The notes under the pieces were generated by a model, which was given only the letters and a program-made list of their open reading frames with translations, did not search any database and was not told the origin of the DNA. DNA of 25,830 bases from JAJFTV01 sp964426355 (GTDB lineage: Bacteria > Chloroflexota > Anaerolineae > Anaerolineales > Anaerolineaceae). Both the position numbers and the translations under genes were made by a program. The stretch lies in assembly GCA_964426355.1 (NCBI GenBank), contig CAYRRA010000035.1, positions 1 to 25,830 on the forward strand. The letters are read 5' to 3'. Positions 16,325 to 23,619 of the stretch are shown here, one piece after another; position 1 is the first letter of the stretch; each line of letters starts with the position of its first letter.

Positions 16325-17272
16325 TTACGCTTCGGGTGTAGCGGACGGGCTGCCAGGTGTGGGTGATGGGCTTTCCTGCCCGCCCTCCGGCAGCAGGTTG
16401 AGCGGCGTCAGGGTTGCATCGATTTCAGCAGCATCCAGACCCAGGATCATCCTGTTCCAGACCATCTCCAGATCAGTCGAAGCCAGCCCAGGCGACCGCG
16501 GAAGTAAACCCGCGACACCTTCCAACCGGTCGATCCAATCGACCAACAAAACCTGCTGATCCTGAGGGGCATCTTCATAAATCAGCAAAAGCAATTCACG
16601 CGCCAGCAAAATATCCTGACTGGCTAACCCCAGGTTGTTTTGCAGCAGATAGAGCCGGCTGCGATCCAGCAGTTCAAGCGCATGCAGCAACCTCACTTCG
16701 CGCAGCAACGCTTCGTTTTCGGCTTTGCTGGAAAGAGCCCCTTCTGATTGAAGCGTAGCCTGCAAATGTTGTACACCTTCGGTATTTTCCTCGATTTGCT
16801 CGTTCATGAGTTCCGCCTGGGCGAAAATATCCACAACTGTGGCTTCCAGTTCAGCAATCCGTTCCAGGAGGGCTGTCTGGCTTTCCACCGCCAACTGCAA
16901 CGCTTCCACATCGCTTTGCAGTTCAGAAATGGTTTCAGCATCCAGGCTGTGCTGGCTCTCCAGAACGGAAAGGCGTTCATTGTATTCGCTCAACCTGTCG
17001 TCAACACGCTCCTGGGTTAGTGCCTGTCGCGTTTCGGCAACCGAGAGGCTTTGCTGAATGTCGCTGGATGGTTTTAACACCAGGTCTCGAAAGACGAGGG
17101 CGTAGGACAGATACACCAACAACCCAAGCGCTGCGCCCACCAAAATAACCAGAATCAGGCGCACCAATCCCTTGAATACCGTTACAAGGGGATGATCGTT
17201 TCTTCGCTTATTTCCCGGTTCAGCCTGTTGTGGCTGCAAGACAACATCATTGCCTGGTTCCAGTGCGCTCAT
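16325..17272 (-). CDS. Single-pass membrane coiled-coil protein (second gene of operon)
   Basis: A 315-residue protein. Short cytoplasmic start with basic KRRNDH, one membrane helix (about 36-58), a long coiled coil (about 70-170, heptads in SVAETRQALTQERVDDRL and SELQSDVEALQLAVESQ), a helical bundle (about 183-262: LLREVRLLHALELLDRSRLYL, NNLGLASQDILLARELL) and a Ser/Pro/Thr tail. The helical bundle resembles the C-terminal region of HemX and mitofilin proteins in pattern (paired helices carrying LL..A...L spacing), but this is by eye and weak. Its ATG overlaps the stop of the upstream HhH gene as ATGA, so translation is coupled. Function unknown; a periplasm- or outside-facing structural role is the natural guess. 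Confidence 0.75.
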   Translation of the reverse strand: MSALEPGNDVVLQPQQAEPGNKRRNDHPLVTVFKGLVRLILVILVGAALGLLVYLSYALVFRDLVLKPSSDIQQSLSVAETRQALTQERVDDRLSEYNERLSVLESQHSLDAETISELQSDVEALQLAVESQTALLERIAELEATVVDIFAQAELMNEQIEENTEGVQHLQATLQSEGALSSKAENEALLREVRLLHALELLDRSRLYLLQNNLGLASQDILLARELLLLIYEDAPQDQQVLLVDWIDRLEGVAGLLPRSPGLASTDLEMVWNRMILGLDAAEIDATLTPLNLLPEGGQESPSPTPGSPSATPEA

Positions 17273-18384
17273 TGTAAACCTCCTTCCAGTTCAGACGGGA
17301 TCAGGTCGTTGAGCAGCACTTGAAGCTGCTGCAGGAAATTTTTAAACACACCGCTTGTTTCCTTGATTTCAATGACTTCCGCACTGAGCAGGTCAATCAT
17401 ATCGCTGGCTTCTTCAAGCCCGCTGGCGATTTCCTCAATCAGCCCACTCGCCTCAGTGAGTTCGCTGCGGATATCGGCAGTGTCCGTTTCCAATGTACTG
17501 ATTCGTCCACTGAGAGTTTCCAAGGCATCCATGCGGGTTCTCAGGCTGGTGATTCCCTCCCGAACAACGGTAATTTGCTGACCAGCATCATCCAATTGGC
17601 TCTGCAGAGCTGCAAAGTCCAACTGCGCCTGTTTCACACTGAGAAAACGGAGGCTGCCATTCACAATCGCCAGGATAGCCAGGGTAAGCAGCACGCCCAG
17701 AAGGATAGACAGCATACTGGCGCCCCCCAGCCAGGCAAACATCTCATTGCGCCGAATATAAGTTGCTTTTTCTGTTTGCGCGGAGCTTTCCTGTCTCTCG
17801 CGCGGGTGCTCAATAATTTGAATCGCACGACTGGGCTTTTGCTCCTGGTGGGGTGCCCTGGAAGCCACTGCGGGCTCCTCCTCAACGGGGTAAAAGACGG
17901 ATTGCACCGTTTCACCCACAGCAACGAAAGGCTCTTTCTCCTTTGCAGAAACAGCTTCTTCCGTTGGCTTGATTTCCGCTTGCTCTATGTGCTCCACGGG
18001 GGTCTCCGCTGACGGGGGAAGTACTGTCGAAGCTGGCTCAATGGGAATATCCAAGAGCACCGGTTCGGCAGGTTCGGCTTGCAGTTGGATGGTTTGTGCC
18101 GCAACCTCCGGCTGGGCGCTGCGCTCAGCAGGTGGGAGCGATTGCGCCGCCGGAGTGCTCGCGGTCTCTTTTTCTGATGTGGGGGTACTTAGAAAAAGAA
18201 ACGGAAACATCTGCTCAAACAATTTGTCGCCGATTCCTTTTACGTTTTTCAAATCTTCCAGGGTTTCGTATGGACGCGCAGCCACAATGCGGTCTGCCAG
18301 GGATGATCCTACACCTTTAATTGCACACAACTCTTCAACGGAAGCATTATTGATATCGATATGGTCATTGATCCGGTTGGTCAT
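17269..18384 (-). CDS. Cytoplasmic HhH DNA-binding module fused to membrane anchor and coiled coil (first gene of operon)
   Basis: A 371-residue protein. Residues 8-65 are a ComEA-type double helix-hairpin-helix: IDINNASVEELCAIKGVG, SLADRIVAARPYETLEDL, NVKGIGDKLFEQM, with both GxG hairpins (KGVGSS and KGIGDK). A Pro/Glu/Ala-rich linker follows (66-212), then a membrane helix (about 218-243) and a coiled coil (about 248-350). In ComEA the membrane anchor precedes the HhH, which then faces outside; here it is the other way round, so the HhH should be in the cytoplasm. HhH pairs bind DNA backbone without sequence preference. The likely role is a link between DNA and an envelope coiled-coil assembly; this is inference. 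Start ATG 18384 is supported by GAGAGGAG (18390-18397). It lies 65 nt after the GGDEF gene, which may be in the same transcript. Confidence 0.8.
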   Translation of the reverse strand: MTNRINDHIDINNASVEELCAIKGVGSSLADRIVAARPYETLEDLKNVKGIGDKLFEQMFPFLFLSTPTSEKETASTPAAQSLPPAERSAQPEVAAQTIQLQAEPAEPVLLDIPIEPASTVLPPSAETPVEHIEQAEIKPTEEAVSAKEKEPFVAVGETVQSVFYPVEEEPAVASRAPHQEQKPSRAIQIIEHPRERQESSAQTEKATYIRRNEMFAWLGGASMLSILLGVLLTLAILAIVNGSLRFLSVKQAQLDFAALQSQLDDAGQQITVVREGITSLRTRMDALETLSGRISTLETDTADIRSELTEASGLIEEIASGLEEASDMIDLLSAEVIEIKETSGVFKNFLQQLQVLLNDLIPSELEGGLQ

Positions 18385-18449
18385 ATTTTCTCCTCTCAAA
18401 ACTTATGCCGCGGGAAAAAAGGGTTGATCCCGATGGACAAAACTGCAAA

Positions 18450-20099
18450 TCAGGCGGTTTTGCTGCCTTTAATGTCGCGGCGAGCAGTTTTTTCACGGTA
18501 AAGAGAGTGGGTAACACGGTCCAGCAGCGCTTCGGTAGTCAGGTCCTCGCCAGGGGTCATACATGCAGTGCCTATGGAAACTTGAATGGAAATTTGATGA
18601 TTAGAAAATTTCAAGGGAGTGTCTTCTATATCTTCACGCAGGCGTTCTGCCAGCAATTGAGCGCCTTTGAGCGCCGTTTGCGGCAATAAAATAACAAACT
18701 CGTCCTCGCCGTAACGCGCCAGGATGTCGGGCTTGCGTAAATTTTTCTGGCAGCGCTCGGCAGTATGTTGAAGGGCTTTATCGCCTGCTTCATTGCCGTG
18801 TGCCGCGTTGATACTGCGTAAACGCTCGATATCCAGGATAATCACGGAAAGCGGCTGTTGATAACGGGCAGACCGGTTAATCTCGCGCTGTGCCAGTTCA
18901 AGCCAATGCCGCCGGTTAAAGCATCCCGTGAGCGGATCGATGAGGATATTTTTCTCCAGTTCAGCCTGGATATGGATTCGTTCTTCTATCTCCTGACGCA
19001 GCTCAACATTGCGCAGCTCGAAAATCTCGGCTTCCTTTCGGGCAGTTTCCATGCGGTGAGCTACTTGCTGCCCCTTGATCATCGAATCAGATTCCTCGCG
19101 CAGGTTTTTTAATTCCAGCTCGTGATACTGGCGATAATGGTCAAGTGCTTGTTGATACTTTTCCTGATGGCTGAACGCCAAAGACATGGATTGATGGATC
19201 TCTGCTGCAATCCATCTTTGAGAACCGCCAATTGTGCGCTGGCTGTTTTTCTCAAGGGCTTGTTCCAAAGATTGCATTGCTTTATTGAAATCACCTCTTG
19301 AGATATGAAATTTTCCCATTTGAAGCAGCGCTTCTACTTCCAATCCAGGTAAATTGCTCTGTTGAGAAAGCAACAGCCCCTGTTGCAAGCAATCCCAGGC
19401 GTCTTCATTCGCTCCCAATTGCTGGTGCACCTTGCTCATCAGCAACAAGGTCTTCACCTGGGCATCCGTATTCACATAGCGCTGGTGGATTTCAAGACTT
19501 TTAAGGCTGTGTCCCAATGCGGCTGAGTACTCCTTTTGCTGCAGGGAGATGACAGCCATCTGGTCAAGCGCGTTGGCTTCTATGTGTTCATTTGCAAGTT
19601 CACGAGCAATGCTGATGGTTTTGTTAAAATAGTTCATCGCCACAGATAGAAAACCGGATTTAAGATACATGCAGCCAATGGCAAACAGCGTGTTTGCTTC
19701 ATTTTTCCGGTCTCTAAGGGTTTCGAAAGCGCGCAGTGCGCGCGACGCATACTCCAAAGCAAGGTCATGGTCGTGGCATTTGAGATAAACCCGGCTGATT
19801 GCAAGTAAGGTTTCCGCCTGCCGGGTGGAATTGCCAAGCTGAGAGAAGATTGCATACGCCTCAAAAAGCACACCGAGCGCTTCATCCTGCTCATACGCTT
19901 CGCCCTGCAGCACGCCTAAAATGTACTGGCTCTCAGCGAGCTTTTCGGGAAGTACCTGTTCTTCAGGTGTCGAGCCGCGCGCCAGGTCAAGAGCCTGTTT
20001 CGCCATCTGAATACCAGCCAGGAAATCCTGGTCTTTTATTTCACTTGCCTGGCGAATGAGCCGGGCAATTTTTTCTTGACGTTTTTCTTTTGTTTTCAT
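18450..20099 (-). CDS. TPR-GGDEF protein with degenerate GEDEF motif
   Basis: A 549-residue soluble protein: about seven TPR-like helical pairs (about 15-330), a long coiled-coil/signalling helix (about 335-385, METARKEAEIFELRN..) and a GGDEF domain (about 390-545). The signature reads GEDEF (464-468): the second Gly is Glu (GAG codon, 18705-18707). The closing motif is also decayed (HSLYREKTARRD for the usual ALYxAKxxGRN). Asp and Asn that bind metal and guanine (DIERLRSIN, GNEAGD) and the I-site RxxD (RKPD) remain. It may therefore bind c-di-GMP or GTP without making c-di-GMP, acting as a receptor or a partner of its intact paralogue at 20906. TPRs suggest regulation by a protein or peptide. 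It has its own promoter with a palindrome over the -10. Confidence 0.88.
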   Translation of the reverse strand: MKTKEKRQEKIARLIRQASEIKDQDFLAGIQMAKQALDLARGSTPEEQVLPEKLAESQYILGVLQGEAYEQDEALGVLFEAYAIFSQLGNSTRQAETLLAISRVYLKCHDHDLALEYASRALRAFETLRDRKNEANTLFAIGCMYLKSGFLSVAMNYFNKTISIARELANEHIEANALDQMAVISLQQKEYSAALGHSLKSLEIHQRYVNTDAQVKTLLLMSKVHQQLGANEDAWDCLQQGLLLSQQSNLPGLEVEALLQMGKFHISRGDFNKAMQSLEQALEKNSQRTIGGSQRWIAAEIHQSMSLAFSHQEKYQQALDHYRQYHELELKNLREESDSMIKGQQVAHRMETARKEAEIFELRNVELRQEIEERIHIQAELEKNILIDPLTGCFNRRHWLELAQREINRSARYQQPLSVIILDIERLRSINAAHGNEAGDKALQHTAERCQKNLRKPDILARYGEDEFVILLPQTALKGAQLLAERLREDIEDTPLKFSNHQISIQVSIGTACMTPGEDLTTEALLDRVTHSLYREKTARRDIKGSKTA

Positions 20100-20148
20100 G
20101 AGTCTATGGATAAAACAACCCGTCTCAGTTTTGCATAGATGCCATTGC

Positions 20149-20168
20149 CGTATAAATAGTATTATACG
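20149..20168. promoter_or_regulatory. Palindrome over the -10 box of the degenerate TPR-GGDEF gene
   Basis: CGTATAA-ATAGTA-TTATACG is a perfect inverted repeat with 7-bp arms. Its minus-strand TATAAT (20161-20166) is a -10 box without a good -35, and the predicted start lies about 55 nt before the ATG at 20099. This looks like an operator embedded in the promoter. Confidence 0.5.
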
Positions 20169-20225
20169 CTAATCTATCTATTGAACCTCAATTCGGGATC
20201 ACTCTATCTGACCCCGCCCACCACC

Positions 20226-20906
20226 CTACATCGTTTCTGCGCGCTTTTTAATCCCGCGCATCATCTTCTGCTCCATCAAAAATTCAATTGGCTCCAACAC
20301 AAGCCCCAGGAAAAATGCGTAAAGGCTCTGGAAACGTTTGAGCGTAGCGCGCCAGCGTACGAGAAGCCGGGTGCTCCCATCGGATTGCTCATTCAAAACA
20401 AATGCCCAGGTAGTAGCAACGCCAATTTCCCGAAACATCCGGTTAATTTCTCCCGTACCGTTTCCATCTGTATAAAGCAGCAACAACCTGGACGGTTGGA
20501 GCTCAATAACCGTATAACCACTCCCCTGTGGCTCTAACGGGATCACATCGCCAACGTGCACGTTTTGGTATTCCGGGACGATCTCATCCCGACTGTGGAT
20601 ATCCAATCCCATCCAGTTTTCCAGGAAATCATACGAATAAAAACCACCCCTGCCCTGCCCCAATTGAATCAACCATTGCCAGACCTGAGCAGGACTGGCG
20701 GCAATCTGAATGGCACGCGTGGTGTTATACAGTGGGGATGAGAGCCTTTTGTCACCGGGCAGTTCACGCTTCACCTCGTCAGTCGTTGCGCCCCAGCAGC
20801 GATGCCAGGGGTTGAACCACCAGCGGTAAAGGGCGTAAAGACTGCCAAAAAGAATGAGTACACTGGAAAACCACCTAATTTTTTCCTTACAAGAACATTG
20901 TTTCAT
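20226..20906 (-). CDS. SRPBCC (START-like) family membrane-anchored protein
   Basis: A 226-residue protein. One hydrophobic helix near the start (about 13-30) is followed by a SRPBCC domain, a hydrophobic-ligand fold. Recognisable family sequence: GATTDEVKRELPGD, TRAIQIAASPAQVWQWLIQLGQGRGGFYSYDFLENWMG and DEIVPEYQNVHVGD. The aligned TRAI..AP..VW.WL.QLG pattern is typical of these uncharacterised proteins. The ligand is unknown; the cavity fold suggests a lipid or similar. The ATG at 20906 overlaps the upstream TPR-GGDEF stop as TGATG, with GAGG just before, so the two are translationally coupled and this start is firm. The frame extends a little upstream with only a TTG. Coupling suggests its function is tied to the cyclase. 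Confidence 0.85.
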   Translation of the reverse strand: MKQCSCKEKIRWFSSVLILFGSLYALYRWWFNPWHRCWGATTDEVKRELPGDKRLSSPLYNTTRAIQIAASPAQVWQWLIQLGQGRGGFYSYDFLENWMGLDIHSRDEIVPEYQNVHVGDVIPLEPQGSGYTVIELQPSRLLLLYTDGNGTGEINRMFREIGVATTWAFVLNEQSDGSTRLLVRWRATLKRFQSLYAFFLGLVLEPIEFLMEQKMMRGIKKRAETM

Positions 20907-22576
20907 CAATCCTCGCACCAAACCTTTACGCGGTTACCACCAGCCTGCTTGGCATTATACATTGAGTGATCAGCATGGTTGAGCAGCATTTCAAGGTTCA
21001 TATCAGTCTTTCCGTCAAAATACGCCACACCCACGCTGATACCCATGCGAATGCAAAAACCATCAATTTCAAACGATGTGTTGCCGACGGTGTTACACAG
21101 GCGTTCCGCCACCTGGACTGCTTCTGAAAGGTTGGTATCCGGTAACATAATGACAAATTCCTCACCGCCATAACGCGCTACAATATCGATCTTGCGCACA
21201 CTCTCCTGGATGATGACTGCAAGCCGCATCAATACTTTGTCACCCACAAGGTGCCCATAACGGTCGTTTATGCTCTTAAACTGGTCGACATCGACCAAAA
21301 TCAGTGAGACTTGTGGGTTGTAAACCTTTGCCTCGCTGAACTCCTCCTCTGCCAGCTCATAAAAATAACGCCGGTTATATAACTGGGTCAACGGGTCGGT
21401 AATCGCCAGGCTGCGCAGTGCTTCCTGTGCCTTTTTCCTTTCCTCAATCTCTATTTGCAGCGCCACGTTTTTCAGCCTGTAAATTTCCGCATCCTTGCGG
21501 GCGGTTTCCACCTGGTGCATGATCTCCAGGCTTTGGATACGGTTCGATTGGCTTTCATCAAAGACGCGTTGTCGATACTCGTAGAACTTATCGAAATGGT
21601 TCAGCGCACGTTCAAAATCAGCCGTTGAGCGGTACAGGCGCATCAGCGCTGCATGACATTCAAAAATACTGCGATTGATCGACAGCTTTTCGGCATGTTG
21701 AAGTGCCATTTCCAGGTATTCCTGCGCCACTTCCACGGAGGAGATGGATGTGTAGTATTCACCCAGGCGCAGCAAAGCCTCGATTTGTTCATGATCGTGT
21801 CCAATTTTTCTCGTCAGTGTTAAAGCGCGGTTGTAGCAATCGAGTGCTTTTTCGGACATATCCAACGCCCGATAGGTATCCCCCAGGCTGTTCAGCACCT
21901 CCGATTCACCATGCTGATTCCTCAATTCCTGGTACAGGGCAAGGCTATTCAGACCGTACTCCAATGATTCAGCATAAACACCCTGTGCATACAACACATT
22001 GCAAAAAGTTTCATAAACATCCGCTTCAAGCGGCATGTCATCCAACGTTTTTAGTATATCCAGGCTCATGTTGAGATATTTCAACGCCCAATCATAGTTT
22101 TCCATATTGCAATACTGGAAGCCGATGTTATTCAGCGTTGCAGCCTCCCAGGAGCGATTCTTGATTTCTTTGAAAATCTCCAGGGTGGTCATGAACTGGT
22201 TCAACGCCTCATAGAAGTTCCCGATAAAACCGTTCGATACCGCGATCAGGTTGATGGTCCGCCCATGCAAATAACGGTTGTTGAGTTTTTCGATTAACGG
22301 GAGCACATCATACGCAATCGAGATCGCTTTCAGATATTTACCGCTGCGGGCATACACCGTACCCAGGGTAAACTGCAATTCAGCAAGGTCTGCACGGCAG
22401 GAATCCGCATTCTCCGGCAGGCACGCCAGTTCAATCGCTTCTTCGCAGCATTGAATGGCACGCGGCATGTCGCTCTTTTGCAACTCTTCAACCAGTTTTT
22501 TGTAGAAACCGAGCCTGGCGTTGATATCCCCCGTCTGGGCAATTTGTTTTGTAAGTCGACCCACTACCTTACTCAT
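20906..22576 (-). CDS. TPR-GGDEF diguanylate cyclase with intact catalytic site
   Basis: A 556-residue soluble protein and a paralogue of the one at 18450 (same order: TPRs, METARKDAEIYRLKN signalling helix, GGDEF). TPR-like pairs fill about 15-330. The GGDEF domain (about 395-550) is canonical: ITDPLTQLYNRR, DVDQFKSINDRYGHLVGD, GGEEF (470-474) and MYNAKQAGGNRV, with an I-site RxxD (RKID) five residues before GGEEF. It should synthesise cyclic-di-GMP in the cytoplasm under control of a TPR-bound partner. Start ATG 22576 has GAGAGA 8 nt upstream; an in-frame GTG at 22591 has nothing better. It is first in an operon with the SRPBCC gene, with which it overlaps by 1 nt. Its promoter carries an 18-bp palindrome over the -10. 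Confidence 0.92.
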   Translation of the reverse strand: MSKVVGRLTKQIAQTGDINARLGFYKKLVEELQKSDMPRAIQCCEEAIELACLPENADSCRADLAELQFTLGTVYARSGKYLKAISIAYDVLPLIEKLNNRYLHGRTINLIAVSNGFIGNFYEALNQFMTTLEIFKEIKNRSWEAATLNNIGFQYCNMENYDWALKYLNMSLDILKTLDDMPLEADVYETFCNVLYAQGVYAESLEYGLNSLALYQELRNQHGESEVLNSLGDTYRALDMSEKALDCYNRALTLTRKIGHDHEQIEALLRLGEYYTSISSVEVAQEYLEMALQHAEKLSINRSIFECHAALMRLYRSTADFERALNHFDKFYEYRQRVFDESQSNRIQSLEIMHQVETARKDAEIYRLKNVALQIEIEERKKAQEALRSLAITDPLTQLYNRRYFYELAEEEFSEAKVYNPQVSLILVDVDQFKSINDRYGHLVGDKVLMRLAVIIQESVRKIDIVARYGGEEFVIMLPDTNLSEAVQVAERLCNTVGNTSFEIDGFCIRMGISVGVAYFDGKTDMNLEMLLNHADHSMYNAKQAGGNRVKVWCED

Positions 22577-22632
22577 AAATCGTTCTCTCACTTAATTGGC
22601 ATACAAATATTACCCATCCACTTTTTGAACAA

Positions 22633-22650
22633 TAAGGTAATTATACCTTA
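22633..22650. promoter_or_regulatory. Palindrome over the -10 box of the intact TPR-GGDEF gene
   Basis: TAAGGTA-ATTA-TACCTTA is a perfect inverted repeat with 7-bp arms. Its minus-strand TATAAT (22640-22645) would start transcription about 57 nt before the ATG at 22576; the -35 is weak. A second possible promoter, TTATTG-N17-TAATAT, overlaps its edge. Same arrangement as at 20149. Confidence 0.5.
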
Positions 22651-22681
22651 ATCGCTTCCCCCCATCACCCGGCATGGCTAC

Positions 22682-23560
22682 TCATTCCCAACGCCAGAGC
22701 AGATACCCCCGCCGCAGGAACTGGCGCCGCAGATCCAGCGCGTACCCCAGGCTTTGCAGCTCAACCGCCGCGGCGGCAAACCACTGGCGCAGCCCCAACG
22801 AACGCAGCGAGATGGTGGCGCGCGCAGCCCTCTTCCAGCTTTCCATAAAGCTAAAAATCGGCTCTCCGGGTAACATGTGGTGGATGAAATTCTTAGGCAG
22901 CACCGGCTGAAACATGGCAGGGTCAAAACCGGCGCGAAAATTGGTGCTGAAGAGCAATCCTTCCATGCGGTATGGTCGGGTGGTAGCCCCTGCATCACTG
23001 CGGCGCAGCAAATTGGCAACCCAAACCCGCCCCAGCGGATCTGAGGTGCCTTCGATCAACAAACCACCGGGGAGAAGCTGGTTCATCAGGCTGAGATGGC
23101 TTTCTTCGACCTGCGCCTCATCATACTGGCGCAGCACGTTGAAAGCGCGGATGATCTTGGCGTGTTCGCCTTCCTCTAATGGCAAGTTAAACCCCCCCAG
23201 GCGAAACTGAGTGCATTCTTCAGCGTACGGCAGGGCACGCTCTACGCGCTCGGGGTCAATCTCAACACCCAGCACTCGCAAACCAGAGCTGACCGTTCGC
23301 AGACGCGCGGCGCTCTCCAGCGTGGTGAAAGGCTCAGCGCCGTACCCCAGATCGACATACCACGCAGATGCGTATTCGCCATCGCTGCGGCGCAGCAGAA
23401 CCGGGTCATACATCATCAACCAGGTATCCACACGCCGCAAGCGATTGCGGGCAGTCTTGCCGCGGGTAAGCTGACCAACCGGCTTCTGCGTGCGTTTATA
23501 CTTCTCTGTCTTCGTTCCTCCTCTTCCACCATCATCAACCATAGGCGTGTGTGTTTTCAT
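22682..23560 (-). CDS. Class I SAM-dependent methyltransferase-like protein
   Basis: A 292-residue protein. Motif I of Rossmann-fold methyltransferases is visible as WYVDLGYGAEP (67-77), followed by the acidic strand end VLGVEIDPERV (96-106), where Glu100 would hold the SAM ribose. A post-motif segment IIRAFNVLRQYDE and a beta-4/5 region LLPGGLLIEGTSDP complete the fold. The first 40 residues are basic (TEKYKRTQKPVGQLTRGKTARNRLRR), which would suit RNA or ribosome contact, but the substrate is unknown. The ATG 23560 lacks a strong ribosome binding site; a second in-frame ATG at residue 7 is possible. It follows the WD40 lipoprotein gene by 59 nt on the same strand; whether they are co-transcribed is unclear. 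No matching partner gene fixes its target. Confidence 0.75.
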   Translation of the reverse strand: MKTHTPMVDDGGRGGTKTEKYKRTQKPVGQLTRGKTARNRLRRVDTWLMMYDPVLLRRSDGEYASAWYVDLGYGAEPFTTLESAARLRTVSSGLRVLGVEIDPERVERALPYAEECTQFRLGGFNLPLEEGEHAKIIRAFNVLRQYDEAQVEESHLSLMNQLLPGGLLIEGTSDPLGRVWVANLLRRSDAGATTRPYRMEGLLFSTNFRAGFDPAMFQPVLPKNFIHHMLPGEPIFSFMESWKRAARATISLRSLGLRQWFAAAAVELQSLGYALDLRRQFLRRGYLLWRWE

Positions 23561-23619
23561 TTATGGCTGCTTTATGGTCCAAAAATGAATTTTTCCCTGC
23601 CCGGCTCGGAAGCAAAGTT

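Noticed and set aside
18400..18449. Possible terminator (GGGATCAACCC then T6) between the degenerate GGDEF gene and the HhH gene
   Set aside because: The stem is only three G-C pairs, too short to call; the two genes could still be co-transcribed.
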